From the NCBI RefSeq assembly GCF_030486595.1, contig NZ_JAUJZH010000015.1, forward strand, positions 119,116 through 183,115: DNA of 64,000 bases, written 5' to 3'. Positions 8,403 to 16,040 of this stretch are shown piece by piece. Source of the stretch: Variovorax ginsengisoli (GTDB lineage Bacteria > Pseudomonadota > Gammaproteobacteria > Burkholderiales > Burkholderiaceae_C). The notes below the pieces were generated by a model. The model worked only from the letters and a program-made list of their open reading frames with translations. It searched no databases and was not told the origin of the DNA. The translations under genes were made by a program, and so were the position numbers. Numbering within the stretch: position 1 is the first letter of the stretch; each line of letters begins with the position of its first letter.

Positions 8403-8972
8403 CTAACCCAGCCGCGCCTGCATCAGGGCCTCGGCGCTCGCGAGTTCCTCCGGGGTGTCGATGTCGGTCACGATGCCGATGTCGTCGACCTCGATGTCGG
8501 CCACTTGCCCGGCCTCCTTGAGCGCACGCAGCACGGGGGCGGCGCCCTGGTTTCCCGACAGCCGGGAAAGCGCATCGAAGCAGCCGGCGGCGAAGCCCAC
8601 CGGATGGCCGCGCTGGCCACGGTAGTGCGGCTGCGCCGCCCGCACCGACCCGGCCAGCGCCGACGCCACGGCCTGCAAGGTCGCCGGCTGGACCAGCGGC
8701 AGGTCGGCCGGCAGGATCAACCAGCCCGCGGCGCCGGGCGTGGCCCGCACGGCGGCGGCGATCGAGTCGCCCATGCCCGGGTGGCCGACATCCTCGAGAT
8801 GCCAGGGCAGCCCGCTGGCGCGCACCGCGGCCAGCGTGTGGTCGAGCACCGTGGCGCCGGCCAGCGCGGCCTGCAGCTTGTGGCCGCTGCCGCCGGCGGC
8901 ACGAAAGCGCTCGCCGCGGCCGGAGGCGAGCACGATGACGGTCGGCGGGGACGGTTCGGCGGCGGGAGTCAT
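8403..8972 (-). CDS. MobA-like NTP transferase (MocA/molybdenum-cofactor type)
   Basis: A 189-residue nucleotidyltransferase. The N-terminal signature is LASGRGERF, followed by a lysine (GHKLQAAL) that would contact the phosphates. GMGDSIAAAV and the metal-binding aspartate region LILPADLPLV follow. Relatives attach CMP or GMP to molybdopterin (MocA/MobA). The molybdenum-enzyme partners usually found near MocA are not in this window, so the substrate is open. The start at 8972 is the methionine closest to the domain. The gene is convergent with sodC, with stop codons two bases apart. Confidence 0.8.
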   Translation of the reverse strand: MTPAAEPSPPTVIVLASGRGERFRAAGGSGHKLQAALAGATVLDHTLAAVRASGLPWHLEDVGHPGMGDSIAAAVRATPGAAGWLILPADLPLVQPATLQAVASALAGSVRAAQPHYRGQRGHPVGFAAGCFDALSRLSGNQGAAPVLRALKEAGQVADIEVDDIGIVTDIDTPEELASAEALMQARLG

Positions 8973-9013
8973 GCGACGGAGTATCCACGCTTGGCTTGCG
9001 CAACAATGGCGCC

Positions 9014-9661
9014 ATGCCTTCTCCCAATGAATCACTGGCCGCCCTGCGCAAGAGCTACGAGCGCGCCGAGCTCGACGAAACCCGCAGTGCCGCCGATCCG
9101 CTCGACCAGTTCGAGCGCTGGCTGGCCGAGGCCATCGACGCCCAGGTACCCGAACCCAATGCGATGACGCTGGCGACGGTGGGCGGCGACCTGCGCCCCT
9201 CGACGCGGATCGTGCTGGTCAAGGGCTACGACGCCCGCGGCATCGTCTGGTACACCAACTACCAGAGCCGCAAGGGCCAGGAGCTGGCCGGCAACCCCTA
9301 TGCGGCGCTTCAGTTCCATTGGGTCGAACTCGAGCGCGTGGTGCGCATCGAGGGCCGGGTCTTCAAGGTCGACGACGCCGAGAGCGACGCCTACTTCGCC
9401 AGTCGGCCCCTCGACTCCCGCATCGGCGCCTGGGCCAGCCCGCAGAGCGAGGTCATCAGCGGCCGCGACGTGCTGGTGAAGAACGCCGCGGTGCAGGCCG
9501 CGAAGCACCTGCTGTCCCCGCCGCGGCCGCCGCACTGGGGCGGCTTCCGGCTGGTGCCCGACCGCTGGGAGTTCTGGCAGGGCCGCAAGAGCCGCCTGCA
9601 CGACCGGCTGCGCTATCGCGCCGAGGGCGGCGCCTGGGTGCGCGAGCGGCTGGCGCCCTGA
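9014..9661 (+). CDS. pdxH: Pyridoxine/pyridoxamine 5'-phosphate oxidase
   Basis: FMN-dependent oxidase making pyridoxal 5'-phosphate, the last step of vitamin B6 synthesis and salvage. The 215-residue protein contains NAMTLATVGGDLRPSTRIVL and WYTNYQSRKGQELAGNP, both typical of the FMN site. The PdxH C-terminus has WEFWQGRKSRLHDR and ends in WVRERLAP, which form the PLP contacts and dimer interface. The start is the ATG at 9014, the second in-frame methionine, matching family length. It is divergent from the nucleotidyltransferase, with start codons about 40 bases apart. Confidence 0.96.
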   Translation: MPSPNESLAALRKSYERAELDETRSAADPLDQFERWLAEAIDAQVPEPNAMTLATVGGDLRPSTRIVLVKGYDARGIVWYTNYQSRKGQELAGNPYAALQFHWVELERVVRIEGRVFKVDDAESDAYFASRPLDSRIGAWASPQSEVISGRDVLVKNAAVQAAKHLLSPPRPPHWGGFRLVPDRWEFWQGRKSRLHDRLRYRAEGGAWVRERLAP

Positions 9662-9668
9662 GCCGGCT

Positions 9669-10625
9669 TCAAAGGCGCCCGGCGAGCGCCATCACGATCG
9701 ACAGCGAGACCAGCGCCATCACCGTCGAGACCACGACGCTGGCGGTGATCAATCCTTCCGAGGTCCGGTAGCGCTGCGCGAACAGGAACACGTTGGCGCC
9801 GATCGGCAGCGATGCCGCCACCACCATCACGGTCAGCGGCAGGCCGCGCAGGCCGAAGGCGAGTCCGAACGCCGCGACCAGCGCCGGATGCACCAGGTTC
9901 TTGATCGAGGCATGGAGGAGCGCGGCGCGCCAGTGCTGGCCGACCGGCGTCAACGCCAGCGTGATGCCCACCAGCATCAGCGCCACCGGGCTGAATGCCT
10001 GGCCGAGCAAGGCGATCGGCTTGTCGACCGCGGCCGGAATCTCGAGCCCGGTCTGTGCGAACAGCAAGCCCAGCAGGATCGGTGCCTGCACCGGATGGAC
10101 GATCGCGTTGCGCAGGGCGCGCAACACGGTCCGCGCCATCGGGCGCCGCCCTGCCGCGCCGGGCTCGATGCGTGGCGCATCCTCCTGCGCCAGCGCGAGC
10201 TCGAGGAACACGGTGGCGCTGGTCAGCAGCACCAGCGAGTGCAGCGAGATCAGCGTCAGCAGCACCACCATGCCCTGCGGTCCGTAGGCCAGGCCCACGA
10301 GCGCGATGCCGATCATCACGGTGTTGCTGTAGGTGTTGGCCAGCGCCAGCACGACGCCCGTGCGATTGAAGCCGCGCCAGACCAGCGTGGCCGCGAAGAT
10401 CAGGCCGGCGGCGACGAAATAGGCCGCCACCGGCTTCAGGCTCAGCTGCTCGATCCGCACCGTGCTCATCGAACGGAACAGCAAGGGCGGCGCCAGCAGC
10501 AGGAACACCAGGTTCGACAGGTCCTCGACCGAGTCGCCCCGGATCCAGCGCATCCTCCCTGCCAGCCAGCCGACCGCGATGAGGATGACCACGGGCAGCA
10601 GTGAGGAAACGACTAGACCATTCAT
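9669..10625 (-). CDS. AEC-family (auxin efflux carrier-like) transporter
   Basis: A 318-residue inner-membrane protein with about ten hydrophobic helices and the two-half architecture of the AEC family. It opens SLLPVVILIAVGWLAGRM, and the C-terminal half contains LPIGANVFLFAQRY, a common AEC motif. Bacterial members carry malate, malonate or other organic acids, but the substrate here is unknown. It is convergent with pdxH (7-base gap). The start is taken at 10625 because the sequence before it is not hydrophobic and does not fit the family. Confidence 0.85.
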   Translation of the reverse strand: MNGLVVSSLLPVVILIAVGWLAGRMRWIRGDSVEDLSNLVFLLLAPPLLFRSMSTVRIEQLSLKPVAAYFVAAGLIFAATLVWRGFNRTGVVLALANTYSNTVMIGIALVGLAYGPQGMVVLLTLISLHSLVLLTSATVFLELALAQEDAPRIEPGAAGRRPMARTVLRALRNAIVHPVQAPILLGLLFAQTGLEIPAAVDKPIALLGQAFSPVALMLVGITLALTPVGQHWRAALLHASIKNLVHPALVAAFGLAFGLRGLPLTVMVVAASLPIGANVFLFAQRYRTSEGLITASVVVSTVMALVSLSIVMALAGRL

Positions 10626-10806
10626 GAGCTTTCGAGAATAGCCGACGTGATCTTTTGGGCCATTCGCTGGCCCTCGGTGCGGGCCCGGCAAGCGGTGCGG
10701 GGGTTCAAGGCGCAGTGACGTCACCAACGCCGATGCAACCCCAACGTACCACCGCCGCCACCCCGACGCCCCCAGCACCCCGACATAAAGCCGAACCGAA
10801 CGCTCC

Positions 10807-12918
10807 CTAGAACGTAGCCCTCAACCCCACCTTCAAGCTGCGCCCCGGCAGCGGCGCAGCCGGATACACCGTCGTCGTCAGGATCGAAGTCGCGCTGTAG
10901 GCCAGCGTGTTTCCGATGTTGTCGACCCGCGCGTACCACGTGAGGTTGGCGCTCTGGACCCGCTGCCTGTAGCTGAGCGACGCGTTCCACAGGGTGTAGG
11001 CCTCGGTCGGGCGGTCGCCCATCGGTGGCACGCGGTTCTGTGCCGCGTTGTAGTCGAAGCCCAGGCGCGCGGTCCACGGGCCGCGGCCGTAGGCCAGCGT
11101 GCTGCCGACGCGCCATGGCGCGATCCGCGGCAGCGGCTCCCCGGTGTCGGTGTTGGTGGCCCGCACCAGGTCGCCGCGCCATTCGAGGTCGAGCGTGCCG
11201 CCGTCCTCAGCCCGCGAAAAGCCATCGGCGCCGATCAATTGCAGGTTGCCGCCGGCCTCGAGGCCGGTGAAGCGCGCCCGCACCCCGTGGTAGACATAGT
11301 CCGCGAACACTTCGGGGAACAGCAGCCCCTCGGCCGTCTCGACCGGCGGCGGATTCAGCTCGCCGTCCGCGCTGCGCACATTGCCCGTGGCGCTGAGTCC
11401 GATGTAGTTGCTGAAGCGGGTCAGGTAGGCGTTGAGCCTCGCCGTGTTGGCGCCCGACTTCCATTGGGCGCCAAGGTCCAGCCCGGTCGACTTCTCGACC
11501 TTCAGGTTCGGATCGCCGGTCTCCCAGGCCGCAGTCGCCACGTGCGGGCCGTTGGCGAACAGTTCGTAGTCTTTCGGCGCCCGCTCGGTGTAGGCCAGGT
11601 TCGAGGTCAGCTGCCACTGCGGCGACAGGTTGACCAGCCCGCCGAAAGCGGCGCTGCTCGGACTGAAGTCGCGCTTGCCAACGAAGAAGCGCGTGATCTC
11701 CGGGTCGGACGGATCACCCAGCGAGCGCACCTTGACCTCCTCGGTGCGGGCACCGAAGCTCAGCCGACCCCACGAGGTGCCGAACTCTTCGTGCAGGAAC
11801 AAGGCATTCGACGTGGTGCGGCTGTTCGGGGCAAAAGCCTCCTCGCCGTTGGCCGAGAAACGCCCGCTCTCGCTCGTGAAGCCGACCAGGCCTTCGAAGC
11901 CGCCGATCGGGCGGTGCCTCGCCTCGATCCGCAGGTCGTTGCTGTCGTTGGTGAAGGTGGTGCCGGGCGCCGGGCCTTCGTACTCCGTGTGGCGGTACTC
12001 GGTGCGGCTCAGCTTCGCATGCACGCTGCTGAAGAATCCACCCGGCCGCCATTCACCCTCGAGCGCGTAGCGGTCGGACCGCATGCCGATCGTGACGTCG
12101 TCTTCGGCCACCGTGCCGTAGTTGCTGCGGTAGGTGCTGGCCGAGGCACCGATCCAGCCCTGGTCGAAGAACAGCGTGCCGCCGAAGGCGCCGCCGTCGG
12201 CCTCGTTGGCCGAATTGCACATCTTGCGTGCGAAACCCGGGCGCTTCGGGTTCGCGCAGGGCAGCTCGATCGGCACCGAGACGTCGCTCGAATCGCGCCG
12301 GAAGGCATCGACGTGCAGCGCATAGCGGTCGGTGCCGCCCTCGAGCAGCGCGCCGCCGGACTTCTCGCGGTTGCCGGTTGCGTAGCCCAGGTCGGCGCGG
12401 CCGCCGAAGCCTTCGATCGGCTCGGTCGGGATGCGGTTGTCGATCACGTTGACCACGCCGCCCACCGCGCTGCCACCGTATTGCAGCGCGGCCGGCCCGC
12501 GCAGCACCTCGAGCCGCTCGGTGACCAGCGCATCGACCGGCACCGCATGGTCGTAGCTCAGCGCCGAGGCGTCGGGCGCGCTGCCGCCGTTCTGCAGGAT
12601 GCGGATGCGGTCGCCGTCCTGCCCGCGGATCGTCGGCCGGCTGGCATTGGGGCCGAAATAGGTGCTGCCGACGCCCGGCAGGCCGTTGAGCGTCTCGCCG
12701 AGGGTGGATTGCGAACGCAGCAGCAGCGCCTCGTTCGACAGCGAGGTGGTCGGCGCGATCAGGTCGGTGGCGCCCAACGGGTTGCCGGTGACGGTGATCT
12801 CGCCGAGCGAGGGGGCAGGCGCCTCAGGCGCAGCTTGCGCCCAGGCACCCGGGGACGCGCAGGACAGGACGGACAGCACCGCGACGCCGACGCGGTGGCG
12901 TGGAAAAACAATAGACAT
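10807..12918 (-). CDS. TonB-dependent outer-membrane receptor, ZnuD-like
   Basis: A 703-residue outer-membrane beta-barrel with signal peptide (cleavage near GAWAQA), a plug domain (SRPTIRGQDGDRIRILQNGG) and a C-terminal barrel ending in an aromatic residue (KVGLRATF). Barrel segments such as ERAPKDYELFANGPH resemble the ZnuD zinc receptor group. A histidine-rich small protein is encoded 78 bases upstream on the same strand, supporting metal uptake, most likely zinc. Two cysteines in a large extracellular loop (about residues 220-232) could form a disulfide. The start at 12918 is chosen because the signal peptide begins there (MSIVFPRHRV). Ligand assignment is inference. Confidence 0.87.
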   Translation of the reverse strand: MSIVFPRHRVGVAVLSVLSCASPGAWAQAAPEAPAPSLGEITVTGNPLGATDLIAPTTSLSNEALLLRSQSTLGETLNGLPGVGSTYFGPNASRPTIRGQDGDRIRILQNGGSAPDASALSYDHAVPVDALVTERLEVLRGPAALQYGGSAVGGVVNVIDNRIPTEPIEGFGGRADLGYATGNREKSGGALLEGGTDRYALHVDAFRRDSSDVSVPIELPCANPKRPGFARKMCNSANEADGGAFGGTLFFDQGWIGASASTYRSNYGTVAEDDVTIGMRSDRYALEGEWRPGGFFSSVHAKLSRTEYRHTEYEGPAPGTTFTNDSNDLRIEARHRPIGGFEGLVGFTSESGRFSANGEEAFAPNSRTTSNALFLHEEFGTSWGRLSFGARTEEVKVRSLGDPSDPEITRFFVGKRDFSPSSAAFGGLVNLSPQWQLTSNLAYTERAPKDYELFANGPHVATAAWETGDPNLKVEKSTGLDLGAQWKSGANTARLNAYLTRFSNYIGLSATGNVRSADGELNPPPVETAEGLLFPEVFADYVYHGVRARFTGLEAGGNLQLIGADGFSRAEDGGTLDLEWRGDLVRATNTDTGEPLPRIAPWRVGSTLAYGRGPWTARLGFDYNAAQNRVPPMGDRPTEAYTLWNASLSYRQRVQSANLTWYARVDNIGNTLAYSATSILTTTVYPAAPLPGRSLKVGLRATF

Positions 12919-12996
12919 GAAGGAACACTCGTTGAATCGATGGACAGCCGGCCGCGCCCCGCCAGGCAGGGTCGGCAACCGGGAAACACGGGGGAT

Positions 12997-13380
12997 TCAG
13001 CGAGTGGAAGGCGGACCGCGCGCGTCGAACAGCGCGATCCAGCGGGCGAAGACCTCGCCCTCGAGCCAGACGAAGCTGGCGGCCGGGAGAAGTACCGGCA
13101 GGAGAACCGGCGGCACGCAAGGCGCGGCCGCTCCGTGGGACAACTGGTCGTAGAGCCTGCACTCGGCCTCGGTGTGGACGCCGAACAGCGCCGACAAGCC
13201 GCGCGAGGCGGCCGCCTTGCCGGCCACCGCAGCGGTGGCGGCATCGGCATGGGGATGTGCATGTGCCGCCGCGCCGTGCAGCGTGCCGTGCAGCAGGCCC
13301 AGCGTGGTCGCGGCCCAGAGCGCGAACGCGAGCACGCACAAGAGGGTGCGGGTGCTTGGGGAGCGCTGGGGGGAAGGCAT
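12997..13380 (-). CDS. Histidine-rich membrane or periplasmic protein next to the TonB receptor
   Basis: A 127-residue protein with an N-terminal hydrophobic segment (about residues 11-30), a His/Ala-rich stretch (HGTLHGAAAHAHPHAD at about 31-46) and a second hydrophobic segment near residues 90-107. It keeps two cysteines (CRLY and PCVPP). The histidines suggest binding of zinc or another transition metal at the membrane. It precedes the TonB receptor gene by 78 bases on the same strand and is probably its operon leader. I do not recognise a named family. No Shine-Dalgarno sequence is obvious, because a hairpin repeat lies directly upstream. Confidence 0.7.
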   Translation of the reverse strand: MPSPQRSPSTRTLLCVLAFALWAATTLGLLHGTLHGAAAHAHPHADAATAAVAGKAAASRGLSALFGVHTEAECRLYDQLSHGAAAPCVPPVLLPVLLPAASFVWLEGEVFARWIALFDARGPPSTR

Positions 13381-13390
13381 TTAATCAGTT

Positions 13391-13441
13391 GAGGACAGAG
13401 CAAAAACTGCTGACGCAGTTTCTTGGTCTGTCCCGCAAGGT
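13391..13441. repeat. Hairpin repeat, copy 1 of a tandem pair
   Basis: A 51-base unit nearly identical to 13454-13503. Each unit contains nested inverted repeats: an outer GACAGA/TCTGTC pair and an inner AAACTGC/GCAGTTT pair. Copy 1 has the four-base loop TGAC where copy 2 has TAC. Read on the minus strand the inner stem is followed by a run of T, so each unit could work as an intrinsic terminator for msrA. The copy ends ten bases before the start codon of the histidine-rich protein gene. Confidence 0.85.
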
Positions 13442-13453
13442 ATCAGGATGGTC

Positions 13454-13503
13454 GAGGACAGAGCAAAAACTGCTACGCAGTTTCTTGGTCTGTCGCGCAA
13501 GGT
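13454..13503. repeat. Hairpin repeat, copy 2 of a tandem pair
   Basis: Second copy of the 13391-13441 unit, 50 bases long with the inner loop one base shorter and a one-base change near its end (tcgcgc for tcccgc). It ends one base before the msrA stop codon (minus strand, 13505). Together the two copies fill almost the whole space between msrA and the histidine-rich gene. Confidence 0.85.
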
Positions 13504-13504
13504 C

Positions 13505-14056
13505 TCAGCCCTTCACCCGAGCAGCAAAAGTCTTCTGGAACTTCTCGACCTTGGGACCGACCACGAAGGCGCAGTAGCCCTGGTTCGGGTTGTTCAGGAA
13601 GTAGTCCTGGTGGTAGGCCTCGGCGGCCGAGTAGTTGGCCAGCGGCTCGACCTCGGTCACGATCGGCGAGCGGTAGGTCTTGCTCTCGCCGATCTCGCGG
13701 ATCACGTCCTCGGCGACCTGCTTCTGCGCCGCATCGAGGTAGTAGATGCCGCTGCGGTACTGGGTGCCGACATCGTTGCCCTGGCGATTGAGCGTCGTCG
13801 GATCGTGCACGACAAAAAAGATCTCGAGGATCTCGTGCAGCGAGATCTCGGCCGGGTCGAATGTCACCTTGACCACCTCGGCGTGCCCGGTGCGGCCAGT
13901 GCAGACCTGCTCGTAGCTCGGATTCACGGTCTGGCCGTTGCTGTAGCCCGATTCGACGTCGAGCACCCCCTGGACGCGGTCGAACACGGCTTCCGTGCAC
14001 CAGAAGCAGCCACCGCCGAGGACGATGGTTTCGGTGGGCGAGGATGGGGATGACAT
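13505..14056 (-). CDS. msrA: Peptide methionine sulfoxide reductase MsrA
   Basis: Reduces methionine-S-sulfoxide in proteins. The catalytic motif GGGCFWCTEAVF is near the N-terminus (catalytic cysteine about 19). The family segments GHAEVVKVTFDP and YHQDYFLNNP near the C-terminus are intact. Length 183 residues is normal. The start at 14056 (MSSPSSPTET) puts the active site about 13 residues from the N-terminus, as in other short MsrA proteins. No fused MsrB domain is present. It is divergent from the TetR regulator, and its 3' end runs straight into the tandem hairpin repeats, which may terminate it. Confidence 0.96.
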   Translation of the reverse strand: MSSPSSPTETIVLGGGCFWCTEAVFDRVQGVLDVESGYSNGQTVNPSYEQVCTGRTGHAEVVKVTFDPAEISLHEILEIFFVVHDPTTLNRQGNDVGTQYRSGIYYLDAAQKQVAEDVIREIGESKTYRSPIVTEVEPLANYSAAEAYHQDYFLNNPNQGYCAFVVGPKVEKFQKTFAARVKG

Positions 14057-14124
14057 GGCAACTCCGGCGAAGTTTCGAGACGAACTGCACATTGTGCCGG
14101 CTTGACGCACTGCAACACCCTCAC

Positions 14125-14152
14125 TACATTACTAACCCGCCAGTCATTAATA
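14125..14152. promoter_or_regulatory. Possible TetR operator upstream of the RND operon
   Basis: An imperfect dyad TTACTAAC-N6-GTCATTAA (six of eight positions pair) lies directly before the TetR-family ATG at 14155, in an AT-richer patch than its surroundings. Its position suits autorepression of the regulator and the pump genes. Assignment is by position and symmetry only. Confidence 0.45.
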
Positions 14153-14154
14153 CC

Positions 14155-14832
14155 ATGCCCGCCTCCCGATTCCTCAAGGACAAGCTGTGTCCCGTGAGCG
14201 CCAAGCGCGAGCGGCGCAAGGAAGCCCGTCCGGGCGAACTGCTGGAGGCGGCGCTGGACCTGTTCGTCGAGAAAGGCTTCGCCGCCACCCGTTCGGAAGA
14301 AGTCGCGGCCCGTGCCGGCGTCTCCAAGGGCACCCTCTTCCTGTATTTCCAGAGCAAGGAAGAGCTGTTCAAGGCGGTGGTGATCGAGAACCTGGCCGGC
14401 CGCTTCACCGAGTGGAACCGCGAGTTCGACGAATACGAAGGCAGCACCGCCGACATGCTGCGCTATTGCATGCGGGTCTGGTGGGAGCGGGTCGGCGCGA
14501 CCAAGGCCTCCGGCCTGACCAAGCTGATGATGAGCGAAGGGCGCAACTTTCCCGAGTTGGCCGAGTTCTATCGCCGCGAAGTCGTGAAGCCGGGGCACGA
14601 ACTGCTCCGGCGCATCGTCCAGCGCGGCATCGACCGCGGCGAGTTCGCGCCGGTCGAGGTCGACCTGGCGATCTACACCGTCATCGCGCCGATGATCTTC
14701 CTGATGCTGACCAAGCATTCGCCTGCGATCTGCTTCGATCACACCTCCACGATCGACCCCGAGAAATACCTGGCGCTCCAGGCCGAGACCGTGCTGCACG
14801 GCCTTTGCCGCACGCCGAAGGCTGCCGAATGA
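14155..14832 (+). CDS. TetR/AcrR-family transcriptional regulator
   Basis: A 225-residue regulator with an N-terminal TetR helix-turn-helix: RPGELLEAALDLFVEKGF, then EEVAARAGVSKGTLFLYF with the recognition helix. The C-terminal ligand domain is of AcrR type. It is the first gene of an apparent operon with the RND adaptor and permease; its stop overlaps the adaptor start (ATGA). It most likely represses the pump and responds to a pump substrate. The start at 14155 is chosen over upstream in-frame methionines because it lies just after the probable operator and fits family length. Confidence 0.9.
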   Translation: MPASRFLKDKLCPVSAKRERRKEARPGELLEAALDLFVEKGFAATRSEEVAARAGVSKGTLFLYFQSKEELFKAVVIENLAGRFTEWNREFDEYEGSTADMLRYCMRVWWERVGATKASGLTKLMMSEGRNFPELAEFYRREVVKPGHELLRRIVQRGIDRGEFAPVEVDLAIYTVIAPMIFLMLTKHSPAICFDHTSTIDPEKYLALQAETVLHGLCRTPKAAE

Positions 14833-16028
14833 AAAGAACGATGAAATGGGCCATCGCGGCCCTGGTCCTGGTGCTGCTCGCCGCCGGCGCGCTGCGTGCC
14901 ATCGGCGCGCGCAAGGCCCAGCAGGCCAAGCTGGCGGCCGGCACCGGCTCGGCGGCGATCGAAACGGTGGTGGAGCTGTCGGCCACCGACGTGGTGCGCG
15001 TCGCCCGCCGCGAGCTGGCCGAGACGCTGCCGGTCTCGGGCACCTTGCGGGCGGTCGATTCGGCGCAGGTCAAGGCCCGCGTCGCCGGCGAGCTGATCGG
15101 CCTCACGGTGCGCGAAGGCGACACGGTCGCGGCCGGCCAGGTCATCGCACGCATCGATCCGGTCGAATACCAGTCGCGCATGCGGCAGGCCCAGGAGCAG
15201 GCCGAATCGTCCCGCGCCCAGGCCGAGGTGGCGCAGCGCACCTTCGACAACAACAAGGCCCTGGTCGAGCAGGGCTTCATCTCGCGCACCGCGCTCGAAA
15301 CTTCGCAATCGAACCTCAATTCGGCGCTGTCGACGCACCGCGCGGCGCTGGCGGCGGTCGAGATGACCCGCAAGTCGCTCGACGACACCGTGCTCAAGAG
15401 CCCGATCGCCGGCCAGGTGGCGCAGCGCCTCGCCCAGTCCGGCGAGCGCGTCGCCATCGACGCCAAGATCATCGAAGTGGTCGACCTGAGCCGCATCGAA
15501 GTCGAGGCCACGCTGGCCGCGGCCGATTCGGTGGCGGTGCGCGTGGGCCAGCGCGCCACCCTGCAGATCGAGGGCGGCGGCGTCGCCGACCCGAAGAGCG
15601 GCGAGCGCACGGTCGGCGCCAGCGTGGTGCGGGTCAATCCGAGCGCCCAGGCCGGCAGCCGCAGCGTGCTGGTCTACCTGCGGCTCGACCGCAGCACCGG
15701 CTTCCGCCAGGGCCTGTTCGCGCAGGGCACGATCGACGTCGGCCGCACCGAGACGCTGGCCCTGCCGCTGACCGCGGTGCGCACCGACAAGCCGGCGCCC
15801 TACGTGCAGGTGGTGATCGACGGGCGCATCGCGCATCGGCCGGTCGAGACCGGCCTGCGCGGCCAGCTCGACGGCCAGACGATGGTCGCGGTGCGCGGCA
15901 TCGAAGAAGGCGCGGTGGTGGTGGCCGGCAGCCTCGGCCCGCTGCGCCAGGGCACGGCCGTGCGCCTGTCGCCGGTGTCGGCCAGTGCCGCGCCGGCCCC
16001 CGCCGCTTCGGCACGCAGCGCACCCTGA
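14829..16028 (+). CDS. RND efflux periplasmic adaptor (membrane fusion protein)
   Basis: A 399-residue HlyD/AcrA-type adaptor linking the inner-membrane RND pump to TolC. An N-terminal signal or anchor (about residues 7-22) is followed by a lipoyl half-motif (VKARVAGELIGLTVREGDTV), a coiled-coil hairpin rich in Gln/Ala/Glu, and the return lipoyl half (VLKSPIAGQVAQR). A beta-barrel and membrane-proximal domain follow. No lipobox is seen, so anchoring is by the uncleaved helix. It overlaps the TetR stop by four bases and is followed 12 bases later by the permease. Confidence 0.93.
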   Translation: MKRTMKWAIAALVLVLLAAGALRAIGARKAQQAKLAAGTGSAAIETVVELSATDVVRVARRELAETLPVSGTLRAVDSAQVKARVAGELIGLTVREGDTVAAGQVIARIDPVEYQSRMRQAQEQAESSRAQAEVAQRTFDNNKALVEQGFISRTALETSQSNLNSALSTHRAALAAVEMTRKSLDDTVLKSPIAGQVAQRLAQSGERVAIDAKIIEVVDLSRIEVEATLAAADSVAVRVGQRATLQIEGGGVADPKSGERTVGASVVRVNPSAQAGSRSVLVYLRLDRSTGFRQGLFAQGTIDVGRTETLALPLTAVRTDKPAPYVQVVIDGRIAHRPVETGLRGQLDGQTMVAVRGIEEGAVVVAGSLGPLRQGTAVRLSPVSASAAPAPAASARSAP

Positions 16029-16040
16029 GGCGGGCACGGC

